Positions 30,584 through 42,128 of a DNA stretch of 64,000 nt are shown here, in pieces. The position numbers were made by a program, and so were the translations under genes. The stretch comes from Histomonas meleagridis (Eukaryota > Parabasalia > Tritrichomonadida > Dientamoebidae), in NCBI GenBank assembly GCA_020186115.1, contig WSYJ01000075.1:806001-870000 (forward strand). Direction: 5' to 3'. The first letter of the stretch is position 1. Each line of letters starts with the position of its first letter. A model generated the notes under the pieces. That model made no database searches, was not told where the DNA came from, and worked only from the letters and a program-made list of their open reading frames with translations.

Positions 30584-31606
30584 TTTTTTTGCGCATCAAT
30601 GAAACTTTTTTTCTTTAAGAGTTCGAGAGCTGAAAAAGAAACGCAGCATAGCTCAAGGCATAGGTAATACCCCAATAAATTTTTGTAGAGAGACTTTAGG
30701 ATTTTCTGAAAATCGGATACATCTGGGAAGTGGGATATCCAATCAAGAAACCCCTCTAGAGGGGTTAAATATTTAATCCTTTACACCCTCCTGAGATAAA
30801 GATGAATCCATCTTTGCTTTCAGGAACAATAACCATCGACAAACTTATTGAATGTAAGCAGATTAAAATGATATCTAAATACCATAAAATTGCACCCTTT
30901 TTTAAAAGCAATGATGGATTTATAGTACTAGAATTAATTTCAATAATGGTATACTAATTCTTTTTTAGAAGATTCTAAATATTTAGTAACATAGATTTGT
31001 AAATAAAATCACAATGATGAATTCATTGGACCAAAATATAAAATAAAATTCGAGTAAAACTATAAAGAATAAATTTTTATTTAAAACTTTTTGGTTTATT
31101 TTTTCTTCATCACCAACAAAATCAATTTCAATAAAGTAACCAACGAAACAAACACATTTTCAACCAGAAACATTTCTGTTTCTATCACTTCAGCATATTT
31201 TAATAACATCAAAATTTTGGCACTCTCAATAATCCCAAGATATGACCGCACACACCTTTATGGTAAGCATTACGAAGCACACGCATGAAAGTTCCTGAGC
31301 CGCCATAACATAGCGCAGTGATTACGTAACATGCCAAAACGAGATTTTTATTCTCGAAAAAGAACAATTCCATATATACAAAACTGAAAAAGATAAAATA
31401 TATAATAAAGATAATAAAATATATAAAGCATTTTGTTTTGAAGAAAAATAAAACCAAAATCAGAATATTAAAATGTAAACTGTTCAAAACTTTTCAAAAA
31501 ATATTTTTCAGGAGGACGATACATATCGTGACACACCCCAACTGAAAACACACAAACACTTGAATCAGAAAATGAAGCAAATAATACATCAATTTAAAGC
31601 CAACCT
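30584..31606. other. Intergenic region with a possible structured RNA
   Basis: No protein gene is credible here. Two hairpin-forming segments stand out. AACCCCTCTAGAGGGGTT at 30750-30767 is a perfect palindrome. At 30789-30825 stem TCCTGA/TCAGGA surrounds stem AAAGATG/CATCTTT with a small internal loop, followed by an ACA triplet. This local GC and structure are unusual for spacer DNA. A small nuclear or nucleolar RNA is possible but no family was recognised. Confidence 0.3.
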
Positions 31607-32494
31607 ATGCATATGCAAAAGTTGATTTCTATAGAACAGGTTATATTTAATCTTACAGAAAAAAACTTTGAAATTTCTGTTGCAAAAACAATGAATTTAT
31701 TTGATAAAGATTTTCCTTTTACACCTAAAACCTTTTACATTTGATTAATGTATAATTGTTTTAATTTATTCAGCATTTTCATCTCAAAGAGAATCAATCT
31801 AAACATAAATAAATTTTTTACAAGAAATTCAATCTAAAGAAGAAGCAATTTTTCACAACAATCCAAAAATTATTGAAATTTCTACTAAATATATTATATC
31901 ATTGAAAAAATGATTGAAAACGAATTAATCAACACAAATATTCTCAAAAACTTTCATACCAATTATTTTTCACATTATAAACTGGAGAAGAAAACAAGAA
32001 AAACGATACTAAAGATCAATTAAATGAAGAATTTAAAAATAATTATGATAAATTAAGAATGATTGGAAACTTCATAAGCAATTAGTTGAAGAAGGAGTTA
32101 ATCCGAATGAAATATCAAAAATCATTCGAAATGATGATATAGAGAAACTTCAAGAAATATCAAAACAAAAAGATTTCGATTTTAATCAAATAATTAAATC
32201 AACACTTTATGAAAGATACTCATTTATTAACAAAGAAAATGTTACATTAATTGATTTTGCTGCATTTTTTGGATCGATTAGATGTTTTAAATATTTATTA
32301 ATGAATAATGCAAATGTCGAAAACACAGGTAAATATCCAATTGCAGGTGGAAATCTTGAAATTATTTATTTATGTGAACAAAATCATTCAACGTTTGATG
32401 TTTATGAAATAGCAATTAAATCACATCGAAATGGTTAAATTACTTCATGAACAAGAAAAAATTGATATTAATGTTAAAGATGTTTATTTATTTT
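31607..32494 (+). pseudogene. DUF3447/ankyrin-repeat protein pseudogene
   Basis: An ATG at 31607 opens a 45-codon N-terminal piece ending at TGA. Further on, after several frame changes, KNDWKLHKQLVEEGVNPNEI starts about 200 codons of recognisable trichomonad DUF3447 sequence, including VTLIDFAAFFGSIRCFKYLL. A frameshift then leads to MVKLLHEQEKIDINVKD, an ankyrin-repeat piece. DUF3447/ankyrin proteins form very large families in trichomonads. Multiple stops and frame changes show this copy is dead. Confidence 0.8.
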
Positions 32495-32676
32495 ATTTAA
32501 TATATATTTCAACAATTTACAATTTACACACAATATTGTAAAATTTAATTATTTAAAACTTTACTTATTTTTTATTATTAGATTCTATTTTATTGTTCTT
32601 AGCCTCATCATTTGCTTTTTCTTATTCTTTTTATTATATTAAAAACAAAACCAATTTCCATATGATTTATTTTTTA

Positions 32677-35600
32677 CTAATCATAATTATACATTGAATC
32701 TATTGGATCAGGCAATTTTCTTACTTCGTTTGACTCCAAGTCATTTGATTCGATTGGCGGCGGGAACATATCAATTTCTTCATTTCCATGTTCATACACC
32801 GGCAAAGGGAACTTACTCAAAGTTTCCGAATTAATTGGCGGCGGGATTTTCTTTTCGTTATTTTCGTTCTGTGGCTTCACTTGGTTCTCCATACCGACGG
32901 AGCTAATTGGCGGCGGTAATATTTCCAATCCATCGCTTGGCACCGAAGGGAACGGCGTCAATTTCTCGTTTTTATCTTTATTAATTGGGAACTGTGACAT
33001 AATATAATCGAATTTCGGGAATATATATTTAGTACCACTTTCTTTAGGTGGTGTTAATATACATTTTGGTATAACAAAATCGTCATCTTTATCATCAATG
33101 AAATCGTCAGCGTCATTTAACTTATCGACGAATTTAAAACTATATTTAAATTCATCGTTAGGTATTGGATTAGGGAAATTGGTATCAATAAAGAAAGGCT
33201 TTTCGATGACAGATTCATTTTTATATGGAATATTATTTTGTTTTATTGGTAAAGGTGGTAAAGGTATTGTTGATTGTTGATGTTTTTGATTAACATTTGA
33301 ATTATTTTCATTGTTGTTATTATTTAATTCATCTTCTATTTCTTTGGTTAATGTAAATTTATTATATATCGAAGATAAGTTAAAGAATTTTCCATCTTTT
33401 TGGAATATATTTAATTCTTTATTATTTACCGAAAAAAGTTTGTCGAAATCATTCGAAATATTACGTGCAATTTCAATTAGTATATTACATTCTTTTATTA
33501 TTATTTCTATTGCACTAATGATTTTAAATTGTTCTTTACTATCACCGATTGAATAACTTGTGGAAGAATGTACAAATTGTGACGAATTAATGGAAATTAT
33601 TTTTGAGGAATTAAGTGTCGTATCGATTAATGGTATGAAGAATGTTAAATCAGAAAGTTTTTTACATACAATTAATGCGCCTAAAGAAACAAGTTTTTTA
33701 TTAGTTTTAAGTAATGGTAAAAACTCAGATATACTATGAGTGATTTCATTAAGGAAAAAGATCAAAAAAGGACCAGAATAAAGTTTTTGTTTTAAGGTGA
33801 TTATATTATTATATATATTTATATAATCATTAAATTCATCAAATGATTTCATTGTTTCAATTATTATTTCGACATCTTTTTCTAATATATTTTTAAAGTA
33901 ATTTATATTATAAAAGTTTTTGATTTCTTTTATTATGATGTCAATCTTAGGAAATAATGGTTTAATCGAATTAAGGATATCAATGAATTCAGAATCATTA
34001 AATGTTATGTCATATCTCATTTTAGTAATTTTTGATTCGAATTGTTTTAAAGCTTTTGCAGTCTCTGTTAATATTGTTTGGATTTCAGGATTACGAAAAG
34101 AAGTTTTATAATTTATTAATTCATTTAATAATAATAAACTTGAAGTACCAAATGTTAAAAATATTTCTGATTTCCGTAATAAATAGATTTGAATTGTTTT
34201 CTTATAATTCTTCGTAAAGATAAATATTTGTCTTAAATAATAATGTAATTGATGCGCTTGTTCTGATTTTGCTGGTTCTTCAACTTTAGATATTAATATA
34301 CTAAAACATGTTAAGTTAATATATAATTCATATAAATCTTCGATTTTAATTAATGTTTTGTTCATAATTTCGAATGAACTTTTGATTAAACTTGTTTTAC
34401 ATTTAAGTTGTGGATCAGTAAATAATGAATTAAATTGATTAAATTCATTTAATATATTTTTGATATCATTAAAATATTTGTTTTTGAATTCTTTAAAAAT
34501 ATTATTTTGCGTAATTAAAATAGAATATAATATATCTAAATATAAATGATGTGCATCGAACATACAAAATGATATTTGTAAATTAGTTAACGATGATTTA
34601 ATAATATTTTTCAAGATTAAATTTTCTGGTGTTTGAAGAAATTGATTTAAATCATATAAAAAATCATTAAATGATATTATTAAATTATCTTTTAGATGTA
34701 AAACTCGACGTTTTTCAATAAGTTTTGGATTACCAATTGCTGTATTAAGTAAAAATTTAATGAATTTATAAAATTCGGGTTTTATTGTTTGTATTAATAC
34801 ATTAATTTGATCTTTTTGTATTATCGGACTTTCTAAAAGTTTTGGAAATTCATTTATTAAGTTGAAAAATTGTTCGCCATTTTGTGTTATTGGTGAAGCG
34901 ATTATATTTGTCGAAATACTTTCATATAATAAAAATCGATTATCAGATTTCACTGATTCAATCATGTTTAAGTTCTTTTGTCGTATCTCCATGAAAACTG
35001 ATGGAAATCGTTCATAATCTGTTTGGAAGATTTGATCAACAAAAGATTTCGCAATTTTATTATCTTTAATATAATCAGTATATAACATTGGTTTAATTAA
35101 ATAAAAATCATCTAAAAATGTATCAAAGTTTTGTATTAATATACTTTCTTCAGTATGAAAATCACATTGGAAACGCATAATTTTATTGGATGAATTAACA
35201 ATATGAAATATTTTTTGTGACATTTTTGATAAGATTTCTAATGACGTTACACTTCGAATAGGATTTATTGGTAAACAATTTATAAATACAAAGATAAATA
35301 AACTGATAATATGAACCGGAATTAAAATAAAATTTAAATATGCTTTAAACGGTTTCTCGGTATATGTTGGTTCAAATGATTTACGGACTGAACTACAGAG
35401 AGAATCAAAGACCATTACATAACGAGGTATAACATTTCGAAGATTAGACGTAAGTTGGGAAAATTGAAATTCGGGAATTGATACAGATTTCTTTTCTAAT
35501 AAACCAATACGAATACTATCAGCATAACCAATAAGGGATTTCAGATCATCACAAAGTTTGTCCATATCTGGTTTAACTGGTGGGATTTGAACAATTGATG

Positions 35601-36075
35601 AAATATTGTTTGATTCTGCATCACAAACATTAGCAAGATTTCTAATGATGTGAATAAATTTGAGCATTTCAATGCACAATTGAAGAAATCCATTGGGATT
35701 TGGAACTGCTTTTAATAATGTTATTTTTTGATTGATATCATCTAAAAATGTAATAGTAGAGCTTAAATGGAATTTCAGCATTGTAAAACATAATGTCAAT
35801 GTAGCTCCTGCTATTGAAGCTCGATAAATGTTTGATACTTTTTTTGTTGGAGCACCAAGTACACAAGCATCTGTAACAATTGTCGTTGTTAGTATTTTAC
35901 TTAATGAATCAAGTACAGGTTGTGGAAATTTGGGGCTTGTATTTGTCGGATCGTTATTTAAAGAAGCAATATATGATGATATAGTGAGTGGTATAACAAT
36001 AGATTCTCCTTCAGAATGCGTTGATGATAATGCTATATGTAATGCTTTTTGTAGGTCTTGAGGAGACAAGTTCAT
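32677..36075 (-). CDS. Large helical protein with a PPPI-repeat C-terminus, unrecognised
   Basis: A 1132-aa protein with no signal peptide and no clear membrane helices. Residues 1-920 are predominantly long helices. The last ~190 residues are acidic and Pro-rich, with a recurring motif (ILPPPISS, IPPPINSE, MFPPPIES, KLPDPIDS) and an earlier PLPPLPIKQN. Such a layout suggests a cytoplasmic scaffold whose tail binds Pro-recognising domains (SH3, EVH1 or WW). I do not recognise the helical region. The codons for the motif form GC-rich words (ATTGGCGGCGG on the plus strand) that stand out from the AT-rich gene. Confidence 0.75.
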   Translation of the reverse strand: MNLSPQDLQKALHIALSSTHSEGESIVIPLTISSYIASLNNDPTNTSPKFPQPVLDSLSKILTTTIVTDACVLGAPTKKVSNIYRASIAGATLTLCFTMLKFHLSSTITFLDDINQKITLLKAVPNPNGFLQLCIEMLKFIHIIRNLANVCDAESNNISSIVQIPPVKPDMDKLCDDLKSLIGYADSIRIGLLEKKSVSIPEFQFSQLTSNLRNVIPRYVMVFDSLCSSVRKSFEPTYTEKPFKAYLNFILIPVHIISLFIFVFINCLPINPIRSVTSLEILSKMSQKIFHIVNSSNKIMRFQCDFHTEESILIQNFDTFLDDFYLIKPMLYTDYIKDNKIAKSFVDQIFQTDYERFPSVFMEIRQKNLNMIESVKSDNRFLLYESISTNIIASPITQNGEQFFNLINEFPKLLESPIIQKDQINVLIQTIKPEFYKFIKFLLNTAIGNPKLIEKRRVLHLKDNLIISFNDFLYDLNQFLQTPENLILKNIIKSSLTNLQISFCMFDAHHLYLDILYSILITQNNIFKEFKNKYFNDIKNILNEFNQFNSLFTDPQLKCKTSLIKSSFEIMNKTLIKIEDLYELYINLTCFSILISKVEEPAKSEQAHQLHYYLRQIFIFTKNYKKTIQIYLLRKSEIFLTFGTSSLLLLNELINYKTSFRNPEIQTILTETAKALKQFESKITKMRYDITFNDSEFIDILNSIKPLFPKIDIIIKEIKNFYNINYFKNILEKDVEIIIETMKSFDEFNDYINIYNNIITLKQKLYSGPFLIFFLNEITHSISEFLPLLKTNKKLVSLGALIVCKKLSDLTFFIPLIDTTLNSSKIISINSSQFVHSSTSYSIGDSKEQFKIISAIEIIIKECNILIEIARNISNDFDKLFSVNNKELNIFQKDGKFFNLSSIYNKFTLTKEIEDELNNNNNENNSNVNQKHQQSTIPLPPLPIKQNNIPYKNESVIEKPFFIDTNFPNPIPNDEFKYSFKFVDKLNDADDFIDDKDDDFVIPKCILTPPKESGTKYIFPKFDYIMSQFPINKDKNEKLTPFPSVPSDGLEILPPPISSVGMENQVKPQNENNEKKIPPPINSETLSKFPLPVYEHGNEEIDMFPPPIESNDLESNEVRKLPDPIDSMYNYD

Positions 36076-36860
36076 TGTTTTCTCTAATCGACCGTTTGTC
36101 GAATAAACATTTTACGATTTTTGTTTACAAGCCAGAAATTTTTCAACTTCAATTCAATTTGAAAACTATGGTCCTTATGAATTTTCTGATAAAATTGGTA
36201 CCTATATTGAATTTTTTCGACCGTTTATCTTTTGCGATACACTCGTTGCATGCGTTACAATAAATTTTTCGAAAATTTCATTGTAATGCATCATGATCAA
36301 ATCTGTCATACACAACCAACAAGAGAACAGACGTCCATTTATTTCATATAGTTATATCAATTTATAATGACGTCAATCAATTTATTATTATATTGATGAC
36401 ATTTATAGAATATAAAAGCCCAAATTATCAAACACTATGTAAATGACATATCCAGAGATAACATAATAATCAAATTAAACTCAGTAAAGCATCAGACACA
36501 TGCAAACGCCAAATCATCCAAAAAAGCATTACAATAATAAACTATTCAAATATCAATGTCGTAATCAAATTTGTTCGTCAGCAAAAACATCACCGAAATG
36601 TCGGTTATGCGTCTTATTCTATGCTGATACATAGCCATCTCACAAATGCACCAGTTGTTCGATTATAAGTCCATCCTTATAGGTAAGAAAAAGTTATAGA
36701 TTTAATTTATCAAAATCAATAATGCATATTTTACGTCTCAACCAACAAATAACTGTTTGTAAGTATCCTTAAAAACAAATAGTTAGATTAAGTCATTTTT
36801 TAATTTCATGAAATGGTTATTCAGTCAATACACAATTTCTGACTTTTAGTCTTGTATCTA
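36076..36860. other. Intergenic, no gene seen
   Basis: Spacer between two minus-strand genes; contains the promoter of the 1132-aa protein gene. No RNA gene or repeat recognised. Confidence 0.4.
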
Positions 36861-37796
36861 TTAATCTTTTTTATATATTGCATTCGATGAAAGGCTAATC
36901 AATCTGACTCCAAGATGATTTGCGATACGTAATGAAACTTCATCAGCAAATGCTTTTGGATCTTGGTTCTTAATGTTCTTTATTGACACTGGTTGGAGGA
37001 ATTCGATATCAATTTTCATTCCTGGAATTCCCAGGAATACGATCATTTGATACCAATTATGATGGAAAGAAGAAACATTAGAAAGAGCTCTAGTCGTGCC
37101 ATAAAGTGTATATCTTATTGTTGTTGGTTGAACAGGAAGATCTGATAAGAATGCACCAAGGTGGAATCTGAACATATAATCTCCAGATGTTGAAGCACCT
37201 TCAGGGAAAATAAGAATAACCGGTTCGTCTGGATTCTTGGCGCTTTCAAGAATGATTTTTGAAACGCCTGTTGACTTACTTCGGTCAACAGATATTCCTT
37301 GGTATACATCAGCAACATCTTTAAAGATTAGTTGTTGAGTAATTTCTTTCTTAGCGAGAGCGCGTGGCCCAAATCCTAAGAAAAGCCAACCATCAAAGAA
37401 GCATGTATGATTTGGAGTGATGAATCTAGCTTCTGGATTATATTGACCATGGAAATTAACTTTAAGATATCCTAAGAAGAACAAGAAAATCCTTGCAATG
37501 ATTGCCCAGAACTTTATTAAGAATTTTCTTCCATTCATTGGTCGACCAAGAGTTCTCCAAATAGCACATCCAAGAACAAAAAATGGCACAGTAATTAATG
37601 CAAAAGTAAGTGCAAGTAATGCTTTTGGAATACCAAAAATAATAAACATTATGATATGAAGTATTCTTTGTTGAACTGTATACTTTGGAAGTTTTCTTAA
37701 TTCCAATAGTTGTTCTATTGTAACTTCTGTGGGTGCTTTTTGGTGGTAAAGTGATTCATCTTTTGGAAGTGGTGGATGGAGATGGTACAGAGGCAT
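36861..37796 (-). CDS. Lysophospholipid acyltransferase (LPCAT/PlsC family)
   Basis: A 311-aa protein from the ATG at 37796; longer readings need GTG. A hydrophobic segment spans about residues 45-80 and another about 95-112. The PlsC catalytic motif NHTCFFD (H130, D135) and the second motif IFPEGAST (196-203) are intact, with a GISVDRS block between them. The motif forms and hydrophobic arrangement resemble LPCAT1/2. These ER/Golgi enzymes move an acyl chain from acyl-CoA to a lysophospholipid. No EF-hands are present. Substrate cannot be assigned. Confidence 0.88.
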   Translation of the reverse strand: MPLYHLHPPLPKDESLYHQKAPTEVTIEQLLELRKLPKYTVQQRILHIIMFIIFGIPKALLALTFALITVPFFVLGCAIWRTLGRPMNGRKFLIKFWAIIARIFLFFLGYLKVNFHGQYNPEARFITPNHTCFFDGWLFLGFGPRALAKKEITQQLIFKDVADVYQGISVDRSKSTGVSKIILESAKNPDEPVILIFPEGASTSGDYMFRFHLGAFLSDLPVQPTTIRYTLYGTTRALSNVSSFHHNWYQMIVFLGIPGMKIDIEFLQPVSIKNIKNQDPKAFADEVSLRIANHLGVRLISLSSNAIYKKD

Positions 37797-38124
37797 TTCT
37801 AATCCGGCCACCCGGTTATCATAAACAATGCAAAAAACCACTTTTTCAATTAATGGTCGTTACGAATTGAATCAATTTCTTTGCATCGCAAAAAAAGTTT
37901 TGACAGAAATATTCAATTTGCGCGCAAAGAATCAAAAAAAAAAATTCTTTTTAATATTGACCAATTTCTGATATGGATCATCAAAGCAAAGCAGTATCAA
38001 AATTTTTTTCATAATTAAACAATACAAATTAAAAAAGTTTTCGAAAATTTCATCATAATTTATTTGCATTCATTAACACTATTCTCAACCCAAGCAATAA
38101 AAACGAAAGTAATACTGGGTGGTT
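37797..38124. other. Intergenic, no gene seen
   Basis: Spacer between minus-strand genes. Only short A/T runs are visible. Confidence 0.4.
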
Positions 38125-41100
38125 TTACTCTCTTCTTATATAATTTGAAACTTCACCAGACAATAATTCATCTGCCAAAACTTCCATTCTTTCTTCAGAC
38201 AAATACAACTCGAAACCATTCTGGAATCCAATTCCTTCATTACCCAAGAAATCCAAATATACAGATGGTACATTGAACATTTCCATTTGTCTACCTAAGT
38301 ACAGCAACAAAATCCTTGAATGTGATGTATTTAAATTCATGACCAAATAAAACGAGTTATTTGAGTTAACACATTCGTCGATCAACCCACGAACACCTAA
38401 GCACTTTCCACTGTGTAAACTTATGAAATATTCAACGTTCGTAACCGATAGCTCCTTTCCCAAGTTAAACGGCTCCCTTCCGAAGTCCAAGTAATTTTTA
38501 GGTAAACTTGTCAATTTAAACGGCTGAAACTCGTATTCATTTCCATCGAAATTGAATTGATATTTTTCACATAACTTTTCATTCGTTAACTCATCATCCC
38601 AGTCAACGAATTTCTCATGATTTAATCCCAAAACGAAATGTTCTGATATTCTAACTCTTCTTAAGAACAAGTTTAAATCTTGCCCATTCAATTCTTTACC
38701 ATGTAATTTTGCAAGATTATTAAAGTCATTTTCTGGTGTGTCACTTTTGATCAAATCTACGATAAACCTTTGAAAATCGGAATTTGTGTTGTTATCGATC
38801 GTCACTCCCATTTTTTGAAACACTTTTAAGCATAAGAACAAATTTCGAGTAAGTAAATAATGTTTTTGAGGATCTAAAACCGAAGGGTTCGCTCTAAGTC
38901 TAAGTTCATATATGATAAGTAAACTACATAAAGCTACTACCAAATAACTTGCGTCATTATTTTCATCAATACCTAATATACTTACAGCTTCAATCACTAA
39001 TGGATCAGACAAATCATTTCGATCATCAAGTTTCGGCAAGAAGAAATTTCGCGCGTATCTGTCGACAGGGCATATTCCATTGAAGCATTCCTTATGTACC
39101 AAATGCGTGCATAAAGTGAATAATGGGACAAATCGTTGTTTTCCAAAGTTATCATATTTTATAGGTAATGTTGACCTAAATGTAAACAATTGATAGTATA
39201 ATACTTCGCCTTCTTTTAATGTAGTTCGACATGCACAACATAAATCTTTTTCTTCGTTAATTTTCGCGTCGGATATTTCAGTCTTAATTTCGTTTTCATT
39301 GTCATGCGCAAATTCGGCAATTCGTGTGTTGAATTGTCGTAAAATTGATTCTTTAAGATTTGTTACTTTCGTTTCATCCTTTTGTGGTGTTAAATCTTCT
39401 TGTTTTTGTTGTTCATATGAAATGTTCATGTTTTGTAATGCGTTAATTCCAATTGGACCAAGTTCAGTGATTAAATCAATGAATGATTTTGGTTCATAAT
39501 TTTGGAACTTAATTTTTTGACTTAATAATGTATCGAAATCATTTGGAATTTTAGTGATTAATTCTTCGAGATTATTTACTATTATTGGATCATTACTTGT
39601 TTTATTATTTGTTTTATTTGTATTAAATTTAGATGTTGTTATAAGTAAATTTAATATTAATTGATTTGTTTCATTTGATTTTTTGGTTAAAAGAATATAA
39701 TATTCAATGGATAAAAGTGTTGGAGTGAATAAATATGAATGCAAATCCATTCCTTTAATAGGTTCTTCTTCGAAAGGTTTAAATGGCATTAATTCATTTG
39801 GATATTTCGATATATATTTCGAATATTTTGCTAATATTTTATTCGATGGATAAATAGGAGCTAAAGGATTCCATAAATCATTTGACTTCAGTTTAAAGAG
39901 AATTCCATTATGTGTAACAGAAGAAACAGAAATATCATTTAAATATGACTTAATTACTTTTTGATCAATAATACTTGCGTTTCTAAATATGTTTTGGATT
40001 GCTGTATAAGGTTTTTGTTTAAATAATATTTTTGATATTAATTTTTGTTTTGTATTTTCTTTCTTATTTTTGTTGATATAAAGTCGATCGAAAATTAAAG
40101 TCGATATTAAATGTATGAAAATGAAAAATAATAATTCATTCTTTTGACCTTCTTCATCAAAGATACCAATTGTATGTGCAAGTGTATTAATAAATTGTTC
40201 TTTATTATGAATGAAACCTGAACATATTTGTAACAATACAAACAAATATATAAATTCATCAAAATTTCGAACATTATATGTAAATAACTTAAACCCAAAA
40301 CATGCCTCAAGAATTTGATGATACATAAAATATGTTGAAACTAATATTCGTTGTGTATTAATCGAAGATAACATTAAGAAATTATCGATGTCTTCTATTG
40401 ATGATTTAAATATTTCTTCGATATTTTCTCTATGTGAATATATTAATGACTTTAATAAATAATATGGTGGATTAAATAATGATATTGAACAATCATCAAA
40501 TAATGATTGTTTAAACAAAGGTTTTTGTATTTTTTTATCTAAAATATTATCAACGTAAATATCTTTAAGATATTTCACAATTTTTTGTAATGAATTTGTG
40601 ATGTTTGTTGATTTACATTTATCAAATCCATCACATGCACGAATGAAAAAGAGATTATAACTAGTGTAAGGAACAAAATCATTTGCTTGTGTAAATTGAT
40701 GAATATTTGTATATAAAATTACATCCTTATCTAAGACAATATCAATTAATTTGTCTAGGAATTCTTGATATCGATCTTTAAAGTCTTCAGATGATAAAAG
40801 TTCCTTTAAACCGGACGAAACAGAAAGAGTGTTCGCGGCAATGCTTGCTACCGATAATTGAGGATGAAGTGCAAATAATAATTGTTTCGATTGAAATGTC
40901 TTGTATATTTTTAAATATACTTCACACCAATCAATATTATACTTCTCAATAATTTGCGTCAAAACGCGATTACAGAAAAAATGAAACGCATTGTCCATTA
41001 TCTGATCAAGTTTTTGATAATCTTTGCATTGATTGACAATAAGATTATATTTGGCATCAATCAAATCAGCAAATTTAAGCATAAAAACATACCCACAATT

Positions 41101-41766
41101 GACTTTAAAGTTGGAATCATTAATACAACTTCCAAATAATTTGGAAAATGCACTAACGGTTTCAGAATTAGATAAAGAAATTGCGTCAAATAAATCAATG
41201 AGAATAGTGCCCTTGGATAAGGAAGTGACAATTAAGCTGCGATAGGAGTCACCAAGTGAACAGAATTTAAGAAGCCAGCCAACTAAATTAACCATGTTTT
41301 TTGGCTTGTTTTTCATAAGATTGGGAAGTTGTGATATAGCAGAATCAAAATACTGACTAAGGAGTTCGATGATAGAAGAGGGAATATTGGATTCTTGTTT
41401 TGGATGATTTCCATGAACATTGCAATATCCTGTTGGTCGCCATAAATCTGGATCGCCACAATCACAATTTCCAACTGAGGATACATTGACTCGAATTGTA
41501 TGGCCTTTATGATTTCCATTTAAATAACATTGAAGACAAATACAACTACCACTATCTAAACCGCATTGGATACAACTAATAGAAAGTTGTGTGCGCATCC
41601 AAGATGCTTGACATTTACAAACAGGTGATGAATTTTTTAGAAAATTAAAGAATTCTTCCGAACTTGAAAATCCTGCACGATTCATTAGTTGTGTTTCACA
41701 ATTAGCTATTACAAGATCAATATCTTCGCCGAAATCTACAGAAGGATTTCCAGAAATTTCTTCCAT
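38125..41766 (-). CDS. UBR-box E3 ubiquitin ligase (N-recognin)
   Basis: A 1213-aa protein. Residues about 50-118 are a UBR box: CIQCGLDSGSCICLQCYLNG, then NHKGHT and NCDCGDPDLWR plus YCNVH, with the metal-binding Cys/His intact. A long helical region follows. Around residues 830-930 is a RING-like segment (CCACRTTLKEGE ... CTHLVHKECFNGICPVDRY). The C-terminus (EYFISLHSGKCLGVRG and YLDFLGNEGIGFQNG) corresponds to the UBR autoinhibitory domain. This is the Ubr1/UBR1-2 order. Such ligases recognise destabilising N-termini (the N-degron pathway). A TCATTT initiator is 2 nt before the ATG. Confidence 0.9.
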   Translation of the reverse strand: MEEISGNPSVDFGEDIDLVIANCETQLMNRAGFSSSEEFFNFLKNSSPVCKCQASWMRTQLSISCIQCGLDSGSCICLQCYLNGNHKGHTIRVNVSSVGNCDCGDPDLWRPTGYCNVHGNHPKQESNIPSSIIELLSQYFDSAISQLPNLMKNKPKNMVNLVGWLLKFCSLGDSYRSLIVTSLSKGTILIDLFDAISLSNSETVSAFSKLFGSCINDSNFKVNCGYVFMLKFADLIDAKYNLIVNQCKDYQKLDQIMDNAFHFFCNRVLTQIIEKYNIDWCEVYLKIYKTFQSKQLLFALHPQLSVASIAANTLSVSSGLKELLSSEDFKDRYQEFLDKLIDIVLDKDVILYTNIHQFTQANDFVPYTSYNLFFIRACDGFDKCKSTNITNSLQKIVKYLKDIYVDNILDKKIQKPLFKQSLFDDCSISLFNPPYYLLKSLIYSHRENIEEIFKSSIEDIDNFLMLSSINTQRILVSTYFMYHQILEACFGFKLFTYNVRNFDEFIYLFVLLQICSGFIHNKEQFINTLAHTIGIFDEEGQKNELLFFIFIHLISTLIFDRLYINKNKKENTKQKLISKILFKQKPYTAIQNIFRNASIIDQKVIKSYLNDISVSSVTHNGILFKLKSNDLWNPLAPIYPSNKILAKYSKYISKYPNELMPFKPFEEEPIKGMDLHSYLFTPTLLSIEYYILLTKKSNETNQLILNLLITTSKFNTNKTNNKTSNDPIIVNNLEELITKIPNDFDTLLSQKIKFQNYEPKSFIDLITELGPIGINALQNMNISYEQQKQEDLTPQKDETKVTNLKESILRQFNTRIAEFAHDNENEIKTEISDAKINEEKDLCCACRTTLKEGEVLYYQLFTFRSTLPIKYDNFGKQRFVPLFTLCTHLVHKECFNGICPVDRYARNFFLPKLDDRNDLSDPLVIEAVSILGIDENNDASYLVVALCSLLIIYELRLRANPSVLDPQKHYLLTRNLFLCLKVFQKMGVTIDNNTNSDFQRFIVDLIKSDTPENDFNNLAKLHGKELNGQDLNLFLRRVRISEHFVLGLNHEKFVDWDDELTNEKLCEKYQFNFDGNEYEFQPFKLTSLPKNYLDFGREPFNLGKELSVTNVEYFISLHSGKCLGVRGLIDECVNSNNSFYLVMNLNTSHSRILLLYLGRQMEMFNVPSVYLDFLGNEGIGFQNGFELYLSEERMEVLADELLSGEVSNYIRRE

Positions 41767-41768
41767 TT

Positions 41769-41774
41769 AAATGA
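41769..41774 (-). promoter_or_regulatory. Initiator-like element of the UBR gene
   Basis: TCATTT (minus strand) ends 2 nt before the ATG at 41766 and fits TCA-Py-T/A. Confidence 0.45.
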
Positions 41775-42128
41775 ATTTTTTTCAAAAAAAGGACAAGGTG
41801 AGGTCATTTGAAAATTTTTGTTTGAATATAGCACTTCACATAATAATTGTTTGCTTGTAAGGGAATCGTTTTTATACTAAATGTGAGGTGAAATGGCAAA
41901 ATATTGTGCGCCAAAAGTATATCAAAAAGTGATTCACACTTAGCTTTTTTGTGGTTTACATTCCGTAAAATATAGAAATCTCAGGGTATGAGCAACGTTA
42001 ACCGATAGAACTTGTTGAGCAGGCTCACACTGAGTGTAAATTATTGTCAATTGGCAATAATTACCACGCGTGTAATGAGAATAGGTCCATATATTTTTTA
42101 AATAATAAGTGAACTGAAATTTAAGAAA
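41775..42128. other. Intergenic region between UBR gene and actin fragment
   Basis: No gene seen. It does not contain the missing N-terminal part of the actin fragment. Confidence 0.4.
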
